Shown here piece after piece: positions 7,752 to 16,993 of a DNA stretch of 64,000 nt. How positions within the stretch are numbered: the first letter of the stretch is position 1; every line of letters starts with the position of its first letter. A program made the position numbers and the translations under genes. The notes beneath the pieces were generated by a model. It was not told where the DNA came from, made no database searches, and saw only the letters and a list, made by a program, of their open reading frames with translations. Source of the stretch: JABDJZ01 sp047619685 (GTDB taxonomy: Bacteria > Bacteroidota > Rhodothermia > Rhodothermales > UBA10348); NCBI GenBank assembly GCA_047619685.1, contig JBLHLC010000021.1, positions 11,253 to 75,252 on the forward strand, given 5' to 3'.

Positions 7752-8851
7752 TTGCTTATGCCTCGACTGCCGACACCACTGGGCATCACGCCCACTTCGA
7801 TGACCTTGGCGATTTCATTTGTGGCCGTGTCAATCACCACGACGTGGCCGTTCATGGCCCCGCCGGCGGGCATGTCCATACCAGCCATTCCGGCCATCCC
7901 TGCCATACCGGTGTTCTGCTGCGAGATGTAGACGAAACGACCATCGGCCGAAATTGCGCTGCCGTGTGGCTGCGCCATGCCTTCGCCGGAAATGGTCTTG
8001 ACCACACGACCCGCCTGCGTATCGACCACCGTCACCGTGTTGACGCCCTTGTTGCCGAAGTACGCGTGACGGCCATCCGCCGCGAAGATGGGGTGCCACG
8101 GCCGGCTGCCAACCTCTATCTCGCTGCGGACTGAAATGGCGGGAAGTTTGGACGTATCCAGGAAGAAGAGCTTGTTGGTGATCTCGCCACCTACAATCGC
8201 CGTGTTTCCGTCGGGCGAAATCGCAAATTGAACCAGCGTGTTGACCGGACCTCCGAAATCAAAGAAGGTCCCATCGCCCGTTGCCTGATCCAGGACTACC
8301 ATTCTGTTTTCGGCAAGGCTGGCCGAGAGGACGTACCCGCCGTCCAGCGTGACAGCGATGGCGTGCGGACGTGGAAAGAAGACATCAACCTCATCGACGG
8401 TCATGTCTCCTCGGCGGATAATGCCGATGCTCTGCGGCGGGTTGACCGCGGCCATGGAGCGGCCCACGTACAACACGTCATCTGCGTGATTAAGCGCCAT
8501 CATGCCCGGCACGGCAAATTCCGCCGATCCAACGACCTCGTTGTCCCGGTTGAACTTGAGGACCCGGTTGGCCACAATCATTGACAGGTACCAGAACGAT
8601 CCGTCAGGCTCTACCACCACATGGTGAGGCTTGGCGTTGGCCGGATAACCCATCGCCTTGAGATCAATGGTCTCCACGATCTCATTGAGGCGCGCGTCTA
8701 TGACGGACACCGTTGCCTCGCCCTGGTTACAGACGTAGATGAAGTCTGTAGTCAGGGATGCCTGGGCGTTTGTGGCGGCCTGGCCGGCCCCGGCGCAGCC
8801 GCTGGACAGAATGGCGGCTGCCAGCACAAAGGTCGAAAGAGGAGCTTTCAT
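7748..8851 (-). CDS. YVTN-type beta-propeller lipoprotein with a Met-rich loop
   Basis: 367 residues. Lipoprotein signal with lipobox LSSGC, then YVTN/40-residue repeats: FIYVCNQGEATVSVIDARLN, AYFGNKGVNTVTVVDTQAGR and GRFVYISQQNTG are typical blades of the surface-layer YVTN propellers. Between the last blades lies a methionine-rich loop, GMAGMAGMAGMDMPAGG (about residues 325-341), resembling the Met-rich copper-binding stretches of CopA/PcoA-type proteins; metal binding is inference. It is first in a three-gene unit with the FG-GAP lipoprotein and a cytochrome c. The 209 bases upstream, shared with the divergent flippase gene, hold no clear promoter match. Confidence 0.85.
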   Translation of the reverse strand: MKAPLSTFVLAAAILSSGCAGAGQAATNAQASLTTDFIYVCNQGEATVSVIDARLNEIVETIDLKAMGYPANAKPHHVVVEPDGSFWYLSMIVANRVLKFNRDNEVVGSAEFAVPGMMALNHADDVLYVGRSMAAVNPPQSIGIIRRGDMTVDEVDVFFPRPHAIAVTLDGGYVLSASLAENRMVVLDQATGDGTFFDFGGPVNTLVQFAISPDGNTAIVGGEITNKLFFLDTSKLPAISVRSEIEVGSRPWHPIFAADGRHAYFGNKGVNTVTVVDTQAGRVVKTISGEGMAQPHGSAISADGRFVYISQQNTGMAGMAGMAGMDMPAGGAMNGHVVVIDTATNEIAKVIEVGVMPSGVGSRGISK

Positions 8852-9060
8852 TGCGGTCGTTATGAAGACACAAACGGAGTAGTAATTAACGCAGGTGGAC
8901 GGCCGAAGATGCGCGTTTTTCGTTTAGATTTAGGTGCGCGCTGGTTCGAGGAAGCCCGACCACCCACCCTGCGTGGCCGCATTTCGGTGATAACCCGCGG
9001 CGGAGCATTACGGTCGGGCCGGGGTTCCGGTGTGATCCAGTACGAACAGAGCGAAAATCA

Positions 9061-10611
9061 TTGCCAACTTTCGAGCGGGGCCAACCGCAGCCTCATGAAG
9101 GATCAGCCGCGCTAGCGCGGCTGAAATGGAACACGATTTCCGGGTTGGTGCAGGCGCTGCTCTCGACCGGTACAATTTTTTTTGTCTACCGCTATGTGAT
9201 CGAGACGGTCGGCTTGGTTGACCTTGGCGTTTGGGCACTGGTTGGCGGCGCCGCGACGGCCGGCAGCCTGGGCACCCTGGGTCTCGGGGCGGCGTCGGTA
9301 AAGTTTACTGCAAAACATCTCGCATCCCGGCAATCCGCGAAAGCCAACGAAGCCATTGTCACGGCTTTTTTTGCTGTCGCGGCATCCGTGGGCCTCATCG
9401 CCCTTTTGGCCCTGTGGGGGTTGCCTTCGCTTCTGGCACTTGCTATCGAAGGCCGGGCCGAGACACTATTGGCGCTCGACCTACTCCCGTGGGCACTTTT
9501 AGCCTTCTGGTTCAACGCCGTCGGTGGCGTGCTGCTCGGCGGCCTTGACGGGTGGAACAGAATGGACCTGCGGGCGGTGGTCGTGGTCCTTGCAACCGCT
9601 GCCTACGCCCTCGTCGCTGTGGTATGCCTGCCTCGGGTCGGCATCATTGGGCTCGTCCAGGGACAGATTGCGCAAGGAATTGTCGTCATGGTTGCGGCAT
9701 GGATCACCCTGGTGCGCCTGTCTCCATCTCATTCGCTTTTGCCACGGGCGTTCAGTTTCAACGCGCTAAGAGAAATGTTGACCTATGGCGCCACATTCCA
9801 GGTTATTTCGGTCCTGCAAATGCTGGTCGAACCTGCGGCCAAGTTCCTTCTTACCACGTGGGGAGGTTTGGCGCTAACGGGGGTCTTTGAGTTGGCCAAT
9901 CGGCTTGCCTTCCAGGTGAGGTCCTTGCTCAATTCCGCCTACCACCCCCTTTTTCCGCTGGTTGCCGACCTTCACGAATCCGACCCTGACGCCATCCGGG
10001 ACATTTACGCCCGGGCCTTCCAGGTGGTGGTCTTTACGGTGTCCGTTCTTTTCCCGGCCGTGCTCCTCATGCTTCCGCTGATTTCGGTCGCCTGGCTTGG
10101 TTGGTTCGAGCCGTCGTTCGTCTTGTTTGCCGCGGTTCTTTGCGCCGCTTGGTTCGGTAATCTGGCCGGGACGCCGGCGTATTACGCCAACGCGGGAACG
10201 GGAGACCTTCGCTGGAATGTTGTGGGCCACCTCTTGACCGCCGCATTGCTTCCGCTATTGGCCTGGACGCTTGGCCCGGCCTTGCAGGGCCACGGTGTGG
10301 TGTACGGATTCGCCTTTGCTCTCCTGGCTGGTAGCCTGACCATTGTGGCGCACTTTCACGTCGCGCACGGGATCAGGCTGACGGATTTGCTCGGCCGTCA
10401 CGATCTGGTCGGAGCCGCCTTGTCCGGCGGCGCCGTTACCGCCCTGGTGCTCCTGAGCACGCGCGAATTGCCCCAGGGTCCCGCGCTTTGGGAAATGCTG
10501 GTCCTTGCGGTGGCCGGACTCTGTATCCTGGCCATCTGGGCCCTTCGCCACCCGCAAGGACAATGGCTCCTGTCGCACTCCCCGTTACTGTCACGGAAGG
10601 ACTCGGCCTAA
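9061..10611 (+). CDS. Polysaccharide flippase (Wzx/MATE-like)
   Basis: 516 residues, almost wholly hydrophobic, with about 12-14 predicted membrane helices, the size and pattern of MOP-superfamily lipid-linked oligosaccharide flippases. The N-terminal RLKWNTISGLVQALLSTGTI is the usual first helix of these proteins. Start is a TTG at 9061; the frame offers no ATG before the first helix, so the true start is uncertain by a few codons. It opens the polysaccharide cluster and converges with the DUF288-like glycosyltransferase, overlapping it by 4 bases. Expected role: moving undecaprenyl-linked repeat units across the inner membrane for the O-antigen ligase/polymerase at 15515-16993. Confidence 0.85.
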   Translation: MPTFERGQPQPHEGSAALARLKWNTISGLVQALLSTGTIFFVYRYVIETVGLVDLGVWALVGGAATAGSLGTLGLGAASVKFTAKHLASRQSAKANEAIVTAFFAVAASVGLIALLALWGLPSLLALAIEGRAETLLALDLLPWALLAFWFNAVGGVLLGGLDGWNRMDLRAVVVVLATAAYALVAVVCLPRVGIIGLVQGQIAQGIVVMVAAWITLVRLSPSHSLLPRAFSFNALREMLTYGATFQVISVLQMLVEPAAKFLLTTWGGLALTGVFELANRLAFQVRSLLNSAYHPLFPLVADLHESDPDAIRDIYARAFQVVVFTVSVLFPAVLLMLPLISVAWLGWFEPSFVLFAAVLCAAWFGNLAGTPAYYANAGTGDLRWNVVGHLLTAALLPLLAWTLGPALQGHGVVYGFAFALLAGSLTIVAHFHVAHGIRLTDLLGRHDLVGAALSGGAVTALVLLSTRELPQGPALWEMLVLAVAGLCILAIWALRHPQGQWLLSHSPLLSRKDSA

Positions 10612-11591
10612 CTCATTGATTCGAGGTCTCGAAGCCAGGCCTCCAGTCGAGGGAGTTCCTCTGAGGTGACAATGGAGGCCTCCAGTAGGCCGTGATAGAC
10701 TCGGTGCAAGTTCTCGGCAACGGAAAGAGTCGGTGTCGCGAGTTCGGCCGAAATGTCAAACGCCTGCTCCCCGTGCAGAAACATGGGTACTTCTGACCTG
10801 AAGTCCGCCATGTAGTCGTGGGGATTCCGGATTTGTTTTACGGAAGCGCCCGTAAAACCCAGCCTAAGACCCGCCGCCCAAAGAATCGGTTGGGCCACCA
10901 GGCCCCTCAGGATGTCGGTGAAGCGGAAGGTGACGGTGGATGGCAGGTACAAGAGCGGGAATGCCCGCTTCGAGAATGCCGTATTCTGCGAGTTGAATGG
11001 GCATATGGAGCCCTCTTCCAAAACAACCGGTTCGAGTTTGTCGAATTGACACGGAACGTCACTCGTCAATCGATAGATCGCGTCCACATCCGGGTCCTCA
11101 TCTGCCAGGCCTTGCCAGATTCCAACCTCAGCGGACCGAACGACCTCTTCACCCAGCGCGCCTGCCAGCGAGCCCCTGATTTCCTTCAGAGGGAACCCCC
11201 TGGGCCAAATTGGAGCATCCGTAAATCGACGGTAGATATTCAGATAACCGGCGTCCTGCAACGTCAAGAAGTCGCCGCTGAACGACGGGAAAGACCAGTC
11301 TTCGTACGGATAGTTGTCATCGTCGGTGTCAACGATACCGGTCGCACCGTTCTGCACGGCCGCCAAATAGCCCAAGAGCTTTCGGCAGTAGTGATTGAAC
11401 GGTAGGAGTGGGGCGAGGGAGAAACCGCTCCGCTTCTGTTCTTCGGCGGAAAGGAATCGGGCGCCCTCGCACACCCAGGAATTCGGGCTCTTGAGGTCGC
11501 CCGCCACGATCAGCCGATACTCTTTAAGCGCGGCGAAACGCCTCACAGCCTCGGTGGGTTCGAAAATACTCGTGATTACAATGTGCTTCAT
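10608..11591 (-). CDS. DUF288/STELLO-like glycosyltransferase
   Basis: 327 residues. The opening MKHIVITSIFEPTEAVRRFA followed by LIVAGDLKSP, PFNHYCRKLLGYLAA and GIVDTDDDNYP match the layout of DUF288/STELLO proteins: a nucleotide-sugar GT-A fold with an acidic DTDDDN metal site (about residues 88-93). In plants and animals this family is Golgi-located; bacterial members occur in polysaccharide clusters and their donor is not established. No membrane helix is present, so it should act in the cytoplasm. Its ATG overlaps the stop of the GT4 gene just upstream, giving a coupled pair. The family call rests on recognised motifs, not a search. Confidence 0.7.
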   Translation of the reverse strand: MKHIVITSIFEPTEAVRRFAALKEYRLIVAGDLKSPNSWVCEGARFLSAEEQKRSGFSLAPLLPFNHYCRKLLGYLAAVQNGATGIVDTDDDNYPYEDWSFPSFSGDFLTLQDAGYLNIYRRFTDAPIWPRGFPLKEIRGSLAGALGEEVVRSAEVGIWQGLADEDPDVDAIYRLTSDVPCQFDKLEPVVLEEGSICPFNSQNTAFSKRAFPLLYLPSTVTFRFTDILRGLVAQPILWAAGLRLGFTGASVKQIRNPHDYMADFRSEVPMFLHGEQAFDISAELATPTLSVAENLHRVYHGLLEASIVTSEELPRLEAWLRDLESMS

Positions 11592-12700
11592 TTTTTCTCA
11601 GGGGAGTCAATTACGCCGAGCATGCGATCGACGGTTTTTTCCCAGCTGTAGGTATCGAGGCAATGGTGACGCGCTTGAGACCCCATTTCTGCGAGCCGGC
11701 TCGAGTCTGAAAAAGCCTGTACAAGAACCTGGGACAGAGACTCCGGCGTTTCGAATTGCGGCCACCATCCAAGCCTGCCGTGGTCACATATTTCCGGAAA
11801 ACTGTTACGATTCAGACCGACAATCGGCATCCCGCACGCCATGGCTTCCAGGTACACCAGCCCCCAAGGCTCGTTTGTGGCCGGGAGCAAAAAAAGTGAA
11901 TGCGTCTCAAAGAGCTCCTGCAAGTCTTGGGCTGGCACGAAACCGAGCAACGTGAGTCCAGGACGCGGCTCCAGGGCCAAGCCGTCCTCACACCCCACGA
12001 CGGTTAGGGTTATCTCCGGGTCTTGAAGCCTGGCCAGGCGAAACGCCTCAACGGCGAGCGTGCCGCCCTTGTCGCGGAAACGCCCCTTGGCAGTAAAGAG
12101 CACGTGTTTCCTGCTGTAGTCTTTTGGGCCCTCGAATGGACGGATCAATCCCAACCCGGTCCCCACGGCCGTGACACGGTCTTCCGGCACGCCGTAGTGC
12201 TCAATCAAGTCGCGGCGCACATATTCGGCAATTGGAAAAATGTGCGCGGCTTGCTCATAACTCCGACGTTCGTCCTCCTCTGCGGCCGCCAACAACCGAG
12301 TCCCGTATTTCCCCATGTCAGAAGACGCCCGCGACCACAGGTGCCAAGTAGCGTCGCAGAAGAGGTAGTGACGCTGGTCTGCCTGCGGCTGGGAAAAGGG
12401 CAATGAAAAGGTGCCCGTATGCAGGGTCGCTTTGCTTTCCGTTAGCCCCGTTAGCCGCGCTACGCGCGCAGCGACGAACCTTCGCCTAAGGGGATGCCGC
12501 TGATAGTCGAATAGCCCGAAGCGGGGCGCCGAGAGGGCCGACGAGAGCAATTTCTTGAACCTGGAAATTTCGGCGTCAAAGGAGACACCAGCCCGCCCTC
12601 GATCCCGCAAGGCATTAAGTAGGTGACGCGGGGTTCCTGACCAGGTTCGACGGTCCTCTGGATCACCCATCGAGCAAAGGTTGATCTTCTGATGGGACAT
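11588..12700 (-). CDS. Glycosyltransferase family 4
   Basis: 370 residues with the GT-B layout. The N-terminal acceptor half begins INLCSMGDPEDRRTWSGTPR (the WSGTP loop is common in this subgroup). The C-terminal donor half has VLFTAKGRFRDKGG, LTVVGCEDG, LTLLGFVPAQDLQELF and the EX7E-type motif ATNEPWGLVYLEAMACGMPI. Retaining transfer of a sugar from a nucleotide donor to a lipid-linked glycan in the cytoplasm is expected. It is first of the minus-strand pair with the DUF288-like gene. Upstream, TATCTTCG (7 of 8 to the Bacteroidota -7 box) sits about 36 bases before the ATG, but its TTTG partner is at an over-long 26-base spacing. Confidence 0.9.
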   Translation of the reverse strand: MSHQKINLCSMGDPEDRRTWSGTPRHLLNALRDRGRAGVSFDAEISRFKKLLSSALSAPRFGLFDYQRHPLRRRFVAARVARLTGLTESKATLHTGTFSLPFSQPQADQRHYLFCDATWHLWSRASSDMGKYGTRLLAAAEEDERRSYEQAAHIFPIAEYVRRDLIEHYGVPEDRVTAVGTGLGLIRPFEGPKDYSRKHVLFTAKGRFRDKGGTLAVEAFRLARLQDPEITLTVVGCEDGLALEPRPGLTLLGFVPAQDLQELFETHSLFLLPATNEPWGLVYLEAMACGMPIVGLNRNSFPEICDHGRLGWWPQFETPESLSQVLVQAFSDSSRLAEMGSQARHHCLDTYSWEKTVDRMLGVIDSPEKK

Positions 12701-13164
12701 ACGGGCTCGGTCTCAGGTTGCGCCTTCACTCGGACCGAAGATACGGGGCCTTGCCCGGGGAGTGAGAACCAAACCGGGGCGTACCCCGCTTGTTTTACCG
12801 GCCGGCGCGCATGTTCACGAAATGTTCTCGCCGAGCGGAGGGTCGGCGGGCTGTGCCCGTAAAATTTCGGACAGTAGCGCCCCTCCCCGGCTGCCCCCTC
12901 TTATGCACGAATCCGGAGGTGAAGACGGGAGGTACGGACTCGTTCTCAGTGTAGCTGAGATGCCCGTCCAGTATTTGGAGGCGCATATACCCCTCACCGG
13001 ACGAATACGTACCCGTCGATGACCATTCTTTTGGTGGATAGGCACCTTTCCTCAGTTTTTTCTGGGCTATTGCGTTGTTCCACGGTCACAGAAGTCCTCT
13101 CGGGAATACGCATGCTCCACACCCGCATGCTACCTTGCCTTCGCCGATTCGCGCCGCCGGGCTT
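12701..13164. other. 464-base divergent intergenic region
   Basis: Lies between the minus-strand GT4 gene and the plus-strand T9SS cargo gene. Short open frames inside it (for example 12762-13022) have no protein-like composition or ribosome site, so I treat it as non-coding. It contains two copies of CGCATGCT at 13109-13116 and 13124-13131, a G/C-rich inverted stretch near 12770, and no convincing complete promoter or terminator. Most likely it holds promoters for both flanking genes. Confidence 0.5.
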
Positions 13165-15534
13165 ATGCACAAATTTGCGTTCCTGCTTTTCCTCTGGGTT
13201 GGCGCTGCCAATGGCCAGAGCCCCGACCCCCCGCGTCAGGTTCTGGCCAGCGCGACCTCGACGGGCATTCTAGTTGAATGGCTTCCCAGCGCGAGTATGC
13301 AGGTAGCCGACTATCGGATCGAACGGCGATTAGCGAATGAGGCCAGCGGCTATCTCATAGCAACGGTGCCACTCGCGCAACTCTCCTTTCACGACTCTAC
13401 GGCCACCGCCGGCCGCGCCTACTCATACCGGGTCCAAGCCCGGAGTATTTTCGCGGTGGACGGGGCGTTTTCCGGCGCGGTCGAGGCCCGCTTTCTGGAT
13501 CAGGTACCGCCGGCAGAACCCGATGGTCTGACGGCAACCGTTGGCGAACTGGGCGTTTTCTTGAACTGGGTTCCTCCAACCGACCCTGACGTCTCTGGTT
13601 TTTCGGTATATCGTGCTCCCGGTGCGGGGCCCTCTGGTAGAATAGCAACTACCGAAAACAGTCAGTTCCTGGACACGCTGGCTGTGGTGTCGCAACCGTA
13701 CAGTTACTCGGTGACGGCGCTCGATTATTCGGGTAACGAAGGCGTTCGCTCTGCCGAAGTCGCGGCCATAAGACTTGATGAAGTGGCACCGGGTCGGGTA
13801 TCGGTGCTGGAAGCGGTGGATACCCCCGGCGGCATTCAGTTGTCCTGGTTGGCGCCAGCTGCCCGTGATGTGGAAACCTTTCGCGTGCTGCGCGGGACCA
13901 ATCCGCGTGAGGCGCAATTGCTGGCTGAATTGCCTTCCGATGTGCTCACCTATCTTGACACAGGTTCCAGAGAGCGCATTTTTTACATTTACCGTGTGTC
14001 TGCGGTGGACAGCAGCGGCAACGAGGGTGAACCCGAGTTCGTCCAGATTCTGCATCAGGATCTCACTCCTCCGTTGACACCCTCGGGCCTGTCTGCAGTC
14101 AGGTCTGACAACGCGATTCGCCTCTCTTGGGACCCGCCGGTGGATCGGGACTTGGTGGCTTTTTATTTGGTATCAAGGAGCATTCTGGATGGCAGGTTGG
14201 ACTCTCTGAGAGTTGACCCAGCCGCGACGGTGGCGCTTGTCGTTCCCTTCGGGGCAGGACTACCCAGGGCATACCACGTCTTTGCGGTCGATAGTTCGGG
14301 CAACGAGAGTCCCGGGTCGGCCGAAATCTTGACGGCCTTGGTCCCGGCAACTTTTCTACGGCAGTCGTTCGCACAAGAACTCGGCTCACAAAATGAGAGC
14401 GGTCGGACCTATCAACTTATTTCAATTCCCGGGCGCCAACAGCTCGATCTCATCCCGACGTTTAGCGGTCCCAGGGGAGAGGATTGGGACGTCTTGGACC
14501 CATACTCGGGGTTACCTCGCCAGTCGGCCACCCTCCAGCCCGGAGAGGTAGTCTGGGCATTTTCGGCGTCCGAGTGGAGCCTGGCTGCCGAACGGGTAGA
14601 CCAGGTGATTCCGGACGGACTCGAATTTGTCTACACCATCCCCCTTCGAGATGGATGGAACGTGATATCTAATCCCTTCGAGATCGTACTGGATTGGAAC
14701 CGGGTGATGAATTGGAATCAGACCACTGGCTCGCTGTTCGGCTTCGATGCTGGCTTCTTTCTGACCACCCGGTTCGCTCCCTACTCGGGGTACTTCTACC
14801 TGAATTCAGACGGCCTGGCAAGCCTGGAGCTTCCCTTCATTCCGCAGGCTTTTGTCTCCGGGCCGTCGACCAGCGCCGGATGGACCATTACCGCCGAGAG
14901 TGATGGGGCCAGGGCCTCGGTCGACTTGATGGTCGGATCTGAAGGAGCAACTCTGGACGACGCCCTTCCGCCGAACCACTTCGGGGCACCTCGACTTTCT
15001 CTGCTGCGCCCTGACGGGGCGGAGATGCGGAGCTTGATGATCGGCCAGCCCACACAAGCGGCTGACTTTACCCTGCTTCTCGATAATTTCGAGCCACCCG
15101 CCGTTATTACAGCCCTCAATAGCGGCACGGACGATCATCTGTTCCTGGTTGACGAGGCCGGCAACCGCCACCTCTTGGGTGCCCGATCAGTTTCCATATT
15201 GGCCGGCCATTCACCCGTTCGCCTCGGGCTGGAGTTGCGCCTTCAACCGGGACCCGGCCAAGGTTCTGGTCCTTCTCGACTCGTCTCTGTCTATCCGAAC
15301 CCCGTCTCGGGCGTTGCTGTCCTGGTGGCATCTCTGGAGAACTCCGGTGTACTCTCGGTCGACCTCTTCGACCTGCTTGGTCGCCGGGTCACGACCATCG
15401 CTTCCCTCCTATTGGATTCGGGAACACACAATGTGATCTGGGAACCAGCCGGGAACATCCCGTCTGGAACCTATCTATTGCGCGCTACCTCCGGCCCGTC
15501 GACCAGCACGATGGTCATCCAGCTTGTTCGCTAG
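13165..15534 (+). CDS. Secreted fibronectin type III protein with T9SS type A C-terminal sorting domain
   Basis: 789 residues from the ATG at 13165, chosen because it opens on a signal peptide (MHKFAFLLFLWVGAANGQ); a TTG 90 bases earlier is rejected. Residues about 22-420 form four FN3 domains with repeated VDSSGNE and DYSGNEG edges. A middle beta-rich region (about 425-700) has no recognised fold. The last 80 residues are a type A sorting domain: VSVYPNPVSG, VDLFDLLGRRV, GTYLLRA. Proteins with this tail cross the outer membrane through T9SS and are often attached to surface polysaccharide, which suits its place in a glycan cluster. It converges with and overlaps the O-antigen ligase gene by 20 bases. 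Confidence 0.9.
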   Translation: MHKFAFLLFLWVGAANGQSPDPPRQVLASATSTGILVEWLPSASMQVADYRIERRLANEASGYLIATVPLAQLSFHDSTATAGRAYSYRVQARSIFAVDGAFSGAVEARFLDQVPPAEPDGLTATVGELGVFLNWVPPTDPDVSGFSVYRAPGAGPSGRIATTENSQFLDTLAVVSQPYSYSVTALDYSGNEGVRSAEVAAIRLDEVAPGRVSVLEAVDTPGGIQLSWLAPAARDVETFRVLRGTNPREAQLLAELPSDVLTYLDTGSRERIFYIYRVSAVDSSGNEGEPEFVQILHQDLTPPLTPSGLSAVRSDNAIRLSWDPPVDRDLVAFYLVSRSILDGRLDSLRVDPAATVALVVPFGAGLPRAYHVFAVDSSGNESPGSAEILTALVPATFLRQSFAQELGSQNESGRTYQLISIPGRQQLDLIPTFSGPRGEDWDVLDPYSGLPRQSATLQPGEVVWAFSASEWSLAAERVDQVIPDGLEFVYTIPLRDGWNVISNPFEIVLDWNRVMNWNQTTGSLFGFDAGFFLTTRFAPYSGYFYLNSDGLASLELPFIPQAFVSGPSTSAGWTITAESDGARASVDLMVGSEGATLDDALPPNHFGAPRLSLLRPDGAEMRSLMIGQPTQAADFTLLLDNFEPPAVITALNSGTDDHLFLVDEAGNRHLLGARSVSILAGHSPVRLGLELRLQPGPGQGSGPSRLVSVYPNPVSGVAVLVASLENSGVLSVDLFDLLGRRVTTIASLLLDSGTHNVIWEPAGNIPSGTYLLRATSGPSTSTMVIQLVR

Positions 15535-16993
15535 ACCCAGGCGTTTGCGCCGCGGCGATCGGCATCCCTCGCTGGGACACTCCGGCACCAATTCCCATCA
15601 CGGCTGCGAAAACAAACATGGTGTCGTTCACATAGAAAGGATTCGATGTACTTGCCGAGACTCCGAACGCAATAAGAAGTGCCGACGCCGAGAGCCCCGC
15701 AACCCTCAATGAATCCGGGGCGGCAGAGTGATAGACCCTGATCCCTCTGCGAATGGCCGCGCCCCAAAAGTACAGAACCAGCCCCAGGCCCCAGATTCCA
15801 AACTTATACCAAAGGGCAACAAAGCCGTTGTGTAAGAAACTCGTCTGATGGGTGAACGGTGGGAGATAGGACAGGTCCCAGAACCCGAACTTGACTCCCG
15901 GCCCATAGCCGAGGATTGGATTCTGGAGCACTTTCCCCATTACCACCTTGGTCTCCCGAAAGCGGTTGATCAGGGAGATGTCATCCGATGCCGCCGAACC
16001 AATCGAGATCACACGGTCGACGATTCCCGCCGCAACCAACTGGAAAGCCTCGCCCAGAAAAAGGAAACCCAACCCGACAATCCCCGCCACTGAGAGGGCT
16101 CCGACACTGACCAGACGGTATCTTTCGGCCCTTCCCAAGACCGGGAAAATCACAAGGCAAGCGAAGGCGAACGCCACCCAGTGGCCCCTGGTCTGCGACA
16201 GAATGAAGCCGGCAAAGAAAAATGCAAAGATGCCTCCGGCCAGCAGGGCAGGCTTCAGCTTTCGCGCGTGAAGGAGCATCAAGAGTGAGCCGAATAGAGG
16301 AACCATGATGACGGCGGTGTTCGTCACCGCTCGCCCTTTGGTGACCTGCCACGCATAGGTGGCCTCGATCAGGATCTGCTGGTAGTTCAGAATATTTCTG
16401 ACCTGGACGAGCGTGGCCACAATCAGCAGACTGATCACAATCACCCTGAGTCCGTGGCGGTGCCGGGTGATGGCCTCGCGAATCGGAAAGTAGAAAGAGA
16501 AGAAAGAGAGGCTGAGCCACTCCCCAAGAAAGAACCGAAGGTCTCCCTTGAACATGATTGTCAGCCCCACGGACAGGGTCATCAGCACCAGGAAGAGAAA
16601 CAAGGACCGGGACTCGCGATCTTCGAACAGGCGGTCTCGGTACATAAGCATCCGGGTTATGTACCAATGGGCCATAAAAGCCGCGTAGTAGAGGCCCCAC
16701 AAGACTTCGGTGATCTGAGTCCCCTCTTGGTAGTCCGCGATGAGAATAAAACTGGTGAGCAACACACCCAGATTCAGAAGCGGAAATTGGAACAACATCC
16801 AACCAACAATTCCGCAAACCAGCACAACCGGAAACGCCACCGCAAGCGTCGGGGAGGACCGTGCGAAGTAGGCCGTCAAGAGAAGCCCGACGGCAAGGGC
16901 GCTTCTGAGCGCGGAGACCCCAGCCGCGAGCACGAAGTCCGGATTGAGCGGATTCCGCCAGGCCTCGGTGATGGTTTGGGTCCCCGGGATCAT
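15515..16993 (-). CDS. O-antigen ligase/polymerase family membrane protein
   Basis: 492 residues, about 12 membrane helices. The large periplasmic loop in the C-terminal half with ETKVVMGKVLQNPILGYGPG followed by HNGFVALWYKFGIWG is the Wzy_C/WaaL signature (the PILGYGPG and H-N pairs are diagnostic of O-antigen ligases and related polymerases). It would polymerise or ligate lipid-linked glycans at the periplasmic face of the inner membrane. WaaL and Wzy cannot be told apart by sequence. It overlaps the upstream FkbM gene by 4 bases and the convergent T9SS cargo gene by 20 bases. Confidence 0.85.
   Translation of the reverse strand: MIPGTQTITEAWRNPLNPDFVLAAGVSALRSALAVGLLLTAYFARSSPTLAVAFPVVLVCGIVGWMLFQFPLLNLGVLLTSFILIADYQEGTQITEVLWGLYYAAFMAHWYITRMLMYRDRLFEDRESRSLFLFLVLMTLSVGLTIMFKGDLRFFLGEWLSLSFFSFYFPIREAITRHRHGLRVIVISLLIVATLVQVRNILNYQQILIEATYAWQVTKGRAVTNTAVIMVPLFGSLLMLLHARKLKPALLAGGIFAFFFAGFILSQTRGHWVAFAFACLVIFPVLGRAERYRLVSVGALSVAGIVGLGFLFLGEAFQLVAAGIVDRVISIGSAASDDISLINRFRETKVVMGKVLQNPILGYGPGVKFGFWDLSYLPPFTHQTSFLHNGFVALWYKFGIWGLGLVLYFWGAAIRRGIRVYHSAAPDSLRVAGLSASALLIAFGVSASTSNPFYVNDTMFVFAAVMGIGAGVSQRGMPIAAAQTPGSSEQAG

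Noticed and set aside
12762..13022. Short plus-strand frame in the intergenic region
   Set aside because: No ribosome site, no protein-like composition, and an overlapping minus-strand frame of equal quality.
13109..13131. Two CGCATGCT copies 15 bases apart
   Set aside because: Short and GC-palindromic; no third copy or link to a promoter, so chance is likely.
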